Part shown: positions 60,829-64,000 of the stretch, piece after piece
Position numbering within the stretch: the stretch's first letter is position 1
Layout: each line of letters starts with the position of its first letter
Assembly (NCBI RefSeq): GCF_040358255.1
Contig: NZ_CP132938.1
Coordinates: 2,232,001 to 2,296,000, forward strand
Direction: 5' to 3'
DNA: 64,000 nt
From: Tunturibacter gelidoferens
Lineage (GTDB): Bacteria; Acidobacteriota; Terriglobia; Terriglobales; Acidobacteriaceae
Position numbers and translations under genes: made by a program
The notes under the pieces: model-generated
The model's input: the letters and a program-made list of their open reading frames with translations, nothing else
Database searches by the model: none
Told to the model about the DNA's origin: nothing

Positions 60829-61695
60829 TCAGCGCTTGAGAGCTTCGCGGGTTGTGGGGAACAGATTTTTGAAGTTCGCTGTCGTCTGGGTGGCGAGCTC
60901 TTCTGGTGAGATGCCGCGAAGTTCCGCCAGGGCTGCCGCGGTATGTGTGACAAAAGCAGGCTCGTTGCGTTGGCCACGAAGCGGAATTGGCGCGAGAAAC
61001 GGCGCATCGGTTTCGACGAGGATACGGTCCGGCGGGGCCATGGCGGCGGCGTCACGGATGGCCTGCGCCTTCGGATAGGTAAGGTTACCCGCGAAGGAGA
61101 GATAAAAGCCTGCGGCGAGGGATCGTTCCGCCTGGTCGACGGTACCAGAGAAGCAGTGCATGATGCCGCCCAGCGCATGCGGCGTCCAGTGTTGGTCGAT
61201 GAGCGCAAGAAGGTCCTCCCAGGCGTCAGCCTCTCCGAACTTCTCTTTGGCCTGCGGCGTTGCCAGCTCGCTCGTGCGGCAGTGGATCAGGATTGGCTTA
61301 CGCATATTCGCCGCAAGACGCATCTGGTCGATGAAGGCCTGCTTCTGCGTGGTGATGTCGGGGTTGTCGAAGTGGTAGTAATCGAGCCCGATTTCACCAA
61401 CTGCGACACACCTCTCCTGGACAGCCAGCGCGGCTAGTTTGTCGAGTGCTTCGGGGGTGGCGTGAGTTGCCTCCTGCGGGTGAATCCCTGCGCTTGCGTA
61501 GATTTGCGGAAGCCCGGCGCCGGCTGTGGAATTTGCGATCTCGAGCGCTTGATTCATGGTCGTGGGGCCATCGCCGATGCCGATCGCGAGGATGGTATGG
61601 ACTCCTGCGGTATAGGCGCGGCGCAGCACTTCTTCGCGCTCCGTTGGAGTCTCTGTGTAGAAATCGAGGTGGGCGTGAGAGTCGATCAGAGGCAT
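60829..61695 (-). CDS. tatD: TatD family hydrolase
   Basis: 288 residues with the metal-binding residues of the family: 'DSHAHLDF', 'GEIGLDYY', 'PILIHCR', 'MHCFSGT' and 'ETDAPFLAP'. It is a Mg-dependent DNase/amidohydrolase-fold enzyme. The start at 61695 (MPLIDSHAH) is set by homology; the in-frame extension to 62076 overlaps the divergent cupin gene. It is on the same strand as yajQ and upstream of it. Confidence 0.93.
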   Translation of the reverse strand: MPLIDSHAHLDFYTETPTEREEVLRRAYTAGVHTILAIGIGDGPTTMNQALEIANSTAGAGLPQIYASAGIHPQEATHATPEALDKLAALAVQERCVAVGEIGLDYYHFDNPDITTQKQAFIDQMRLAANMRKPILIHCRTSELATPQAKEKFGEADAWEDLLALIDQHWTPHALGGIMHCFSGTVDQAERSLAAGFYLSFAGNLTYPKAQAIRDAAAMAPPDRILVETDAPFLAPIPLRGQRNEPAFVTHTAAALAELRGISPEELATQTTANFKNLFPTTREALKR

Positions 61696-61794
61696 CTCTT
61701 TCAGGGTATCCCATCGGGGCGCGACATTGAGGCTGACAGGGAGGCGGCGAAGGAGTGCGTGACTGGTATAGTTCGGACCGCGTAGTATGTCGGC

Positions 61795-62259
61795 ATGAAA
61801 AATCTTAATCGACGTGATCTTTGTGTTGCTCTTTCGGCTCTGGCGGCGATGGGCGGTGTGATGGCGGAGGGGCAGAGCGGTACCGGGGCGGCAGAACCCG
61901 TGCTCGCTCACTCGGAGATATTTCCCTTCGACAAGCTGCCCGTGCATGCTTCGGCGAATGGCGGAGCGAGCCGTGCGGTGATCCAGGGGCGGCTGGCTAC
62001 AGGCGAGTTTGTTGAGGTGCACGAGACTGCGCTGCCCCCCGGCCAGATGCCGCACCAGCCGCATCGGCACACGCACTCGGAGTTCCTGATGATTCGCGAG
62101 GGGAAGCTCGAAGTCACCAGTGACGGACAGACGGGCATCGTCGAGCCGGGCGGAGTCATCTTCACCGCGTCAGGCGTCTTGCACGGATTGAAGAACGTTG
62201 GCGACGTGATGGCGAACTACTTTGTCGTTGCAATCGGCGTGCAGAAGGCGATCGTCTGA
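61795..62259 (+). CDS. Secreted cupin domain protein
   Basis: 154 residues. The N terminus '[20 protein letters not shown]' is a twin-arginine-like signal. A single cupin barrel follows: '[32 protein letters not shown]' gives the metal-binding His/Glu set (HxH, H, E), and '[11 protein letters not shown]' the second histidine. It may be an exported dioxygenase-like or binding protein; the substrate is unknown. It is divergent from tatD. Confidence 0.85.
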   Translation: MKNLNRRDLCVALSALAAMGGVMAEGQSGTGAAEPVLAHSEIFPFDKLPVHASANGGASRAVIQGRLATGEFVEVHETALPPGQMPHQPHRHTHSEFLMIREGKLEVTSDGQTGIVEPGGVIFTASGVLHGLKNVGDVMANYFVVAIGVQKAIV

Positions 62260-62321
62260 ATGAGGATGCGGCGAGTGGTCGATGACAGACTAAGGATGGC
62301 AGATCAATGGGATGAATCCAA

Positions 62322-62873
62322 CTAACGCGAGTCCCGGCTATACTTCCTTCGCGCAAGGCTAACGAGGCCGAGGACACCAGTGGTCAGCAGGGCCAGCGTC
62401 GAGGGCTCAGGCGTCGGTGCGGTCGTCTCGGGCGTAATTGTGAGGCTGTAATCGAGGAAAGGTGGGGACCCTTTGGGGTTGAGCGCAGTCAGGTCAAAAG
62501 TCCCTGTCAGGAAGGTAGGATTGGCGGCGTCCGGTGCGAAGAGCTGCTCGCCGAACAGTCTTCCAGGGATCAGGCCAAGGCTCAGGCCTCCGAGGAAGCG
62601 GCCCGTCGGGAAGACGATGCTCTCCTCGCTGGAGACGCCGTTGGTTGTGACCATTGTGGACGCGGAGAAAGAGGTCTCCGAACCCGGGAGGCAGGAGGTG
62701 ATGATGCCTGTAGGGCAAGTACTCTCATTGCCCGGAGGTGAGGCCGGCAGGGAGAACGTGATGTCGAGGCCATTGCCGGTTAGGACGAAGCCGTCGATCG
62801 TGTCGGCGCGGGCGGTTAGAGGTTGGACGAAGGCAGAGAAAAGAAGAGCAAGCGGGAAGACAATATTTCTCAT
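62322..62873 (-). CDS. PEP-CTERM sorting domain protein
   Basis: 183 residues. Signal peptide about 1-23 ('FPLALLFSAFVQPLTARA'), a beta-rich middle, and the C-terminal sorting signal 'TPEPSTLALLTTGVLGLVSLARRKY' in pattern PEP, hydrophobic helix, basic tail. PEP-CTERM proteins are processed by exosortase for surface or EPS association. No exosortase lies in the window. ATG 62873 was chosen from the signal peptide; the longer frame to 62915 has an unlikely N terminus. Confidence 0.85.
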   Translation of the reverse strand: MRNIVFPLALLFSAFVQPLTARADTIDGFVLTGNGLDITFSLPASPPGNESTCPTGIITSCLPGSETSFSASTMVTTNGVSSEESIVFPTGRFLGGLSLGLIPGRLFGEQLFAPDAANPTFLTGTFDLTALNPKGSPPFLDYSLTITPETTAPTPEPSTLALLTTGVLGLVSLARRKYSRDSR

Positions 62874-63115
62874 AATGAGAGCTTCCTTCTTGAAGCTATT
62901 CGAATTTACGGACAAGGATGCGACCGGCCTGTCGGGATGTCAAGGAGATTCTTGGTCTTGTTTTACGCAGCTTTCCAATGATGCGAGTACTGGCGCGGGT
63001 CTTCGTGGCAACAGTGATTGGGTATACGACGACGATTAAAACGGACTTGCTGCGCTGGATGCCGCCGTCGCATGAGACCGGCAAGGTAGCATCCAGCTTG
63101 CGGCCTTAACGATGT

Positions 63116-63997
63116 CTAACGTAGGCGAGAGCCCAGGGCAATCTCTTCGCCGAAGGTTGCGAGGACGGGCTTTCCGTCTTCACCGTGCGAGGCGGCCAGC
63201 AGCATGCCGTGAGATTCGAAGCCGCGCATCTTGCGTGGTGCGAGATTGGCGATGACGACAATCTTTTTGCCGAGGAGTTCTTCGGGCGTGTACCACTCGG
63301 CGATGCCGGAGAGGATCTGGCGTTTTTCGTAGCCGAGATCGACCTCGAGGCGGAGGAGCTTGTCGGCTTTGGGGATGCGTTCGGCGACGACGATCTGCGC
63401 GACGCGAAGGTCGATCTTGACGAAGTCGTCGATGACGATCTGCGGGGTGTCGGGCGCAGTGCCGGAGATGTTCGACTGCGCGGCAGAGTTGGCGAAGATG
63501 CCCGAGGCGGGGGCTTCGGTGTGCGAGGGCGTGCCGGTGCGCTCGGTGCTGACGGCGTGACTTCCGCCGACGGTAGTTCCAGGCGCAGCTTCGGCGAGGT
63601 AGGAGGTGCGGGGGGCGGCGGCGGGATCGGTGGGGTCGATGGGAGCCGCGGAAGTGTGGGTGGTCGTCTCGTCGACGAACTTGGAGGGCTTCGGATGCTC
63701 GGGCTTTGGCGGGGTGGTCGGGTTTTCCATGTCGGTCATGATTTGCGCGAGTCCTTTGTCTGCTCGGGGGAAGATGGGGGCGAGTGGGCCAAGTTTTGTG
63801 CCGGGTTTCAAGCCTCCCCATTTAAGATTTTTCAGTTCGCCGTTTTTCGCGGCGTCTTCGATGTCGCCGAGGCCCAATTGGGCCCACACTTTGGCTGTAG
63901 AGTAGGGAAGGACGGGGTAAAGCAGGGCGGAGATAACCCGAATGGATTCGGCAGCAGTGTAAAGTATGCATTCAAGCTGGATGACGTCTTTTCGCAA
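63116..63997 (-). CDS. metG: Methionine--tRNA ligase, C-terminal part (5' end beyond window)
   Basis: 293 residues visible, open to the window edge. The first part is the MetG anticodon-binding helix domain ('LYTAAESIRVISALLYPVLPYSTAKVWAQLGL'). A long T/P/A-rich linker (about 90-180) follows, then the C-terminal tRNA-binding OB fold ('IDDFVKIDLRVAQIVVAERIPKADKLLRLEVDLG', 'ANLAPRKMRGFESHGMLLAAS'). It charges tRNA-Met. The linker is unusually long and low in complexity. The gene ends 242 bases from the divergent PEP-CTERM start. Confidence 0.93.
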   Translation of the reverse strand: MRKDVIQLECILYTAAESIRVISALLYPVLPYSTAKVWAQLGLGDIEDAAKNGELKNLKWGGLKPGTKLGPLAPIFPRADKGLAQIMTDMENPTTPPKPEHPKPSKFVDETTTHTSAAPIDPTDPAAAPRTSYLAEAAPGTTVGGSHAVSTERTGTPSHTEAPASGIFANSAAQSNISGTAPDTPQIVIDDFVKIDLRVAQIVVAERIPKADKLLRLEVDLGYEKRQILSGIAEWYTPEELLGKKIVVIANLAPRKMRGFESHGMLLAASHGEDGKPVLATFGEEIALGSRLR

Positions 63998-64000
63998 CTC

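Noticed and set aside
1-64000. tRNA, rRNA, tmRNA or RNase P RNA genes
   Set aside because: Reading the intergenic regions I saw no T-loop-type GTTCGAANCC segment with matching acceptor stems and no rRNA-like sequence; a covariance search would be decisive.

Overview
The window reads as a chromosomal segment of a Gram-negative, GC-rich soil bacterium of the phylum Acidobacteriota, most likely family Acidobacteriaceae (Edaphobacter/Granulicella/Terriglobus type). This rests on recognising protein types: VWA proteins of the acidobacterial kind, a fused LptC/LptA-like protein beside lptB-rpoN-hpf-rapZ, a long HPF, a FecR protein with a proline-rich tail, PEP-CTERM and Tat-exported ferritin-like proteins. 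No rRNA, tRNA, phage, transposase or CRISPR was seen.

Layout. 1-5.3 kb: small accessory enzymes (two DHFR/RibD-like reductases, a two-domain VOC protein), a diguanylate cyclase, a frameshifted DUF6321-type gene and a GlxA-type regulator. 5.6-13.2 kb: HD hydrolase, moaD-moaE, VWA protein, inositol monophosphatase, Nudix, ferredoxin, SDR and recO. 13.4-20.5 kb: second diguanylate cyclase, CBM6-like secreted protein, divergent SDR/HxlR pair, second VWA protein, FecR protein. 20.7-27.4 kb: glyQ-glyS, an ArgA-like acetyltransferase, an OpgC-like membrane protein. 27.7-39.3 kb: a housekeeping run on the + strand, lptC/A-lptB-rpoN-hpf-rapZ-msbA-yicC-gmk-rpoZ-udg. 39.9-50.6 kb: RNase T2, alcohol dehydrogenase with AraC regulator, priA, an HU/IHF protein, dcd, a LuxR-type regulator, a candidate structured RNA, a SYLF protein, an LpxL-like acyltransferase and lpxD. 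50.9-64 kb: P-loop protein, two tandem ferritin-like genes, bshB1-like deacetylase, a beta-propeller-like lipoprotein, homocysteine methyltransferase/MTHFR fusion with xseB, polyprenyl synthase, yajQ, tatD, cupin, PEP-CTERM protein and the 3' part of metG.

Functional themes. Envelope building dominates: LptC/A, LptB, MsbA, an LpxL-like acyltransferase and LpxD belong to lipid A synthesis and LPS export. Core information processing is represented by glyQS, metG, recO, priA, xseB, rpoN, rpoZ and hpf.

The most distinctive aspect is the repeat content. At least four families of short palindromic or low-complexity repeats lie between genes. Two of them have entered coding sequences in frame: the C-terminal tail of MoaE and a linker in PriA that carries six 24-bp tandem units. 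Two larger nested inverted-repeat elements (about 190 and 230 bp) sit at 27.5 and 50.6 kb. A hairpin-rich intergenic stretch at 47.6-47.75 kb is a good candidate for an unannotated small RNA.
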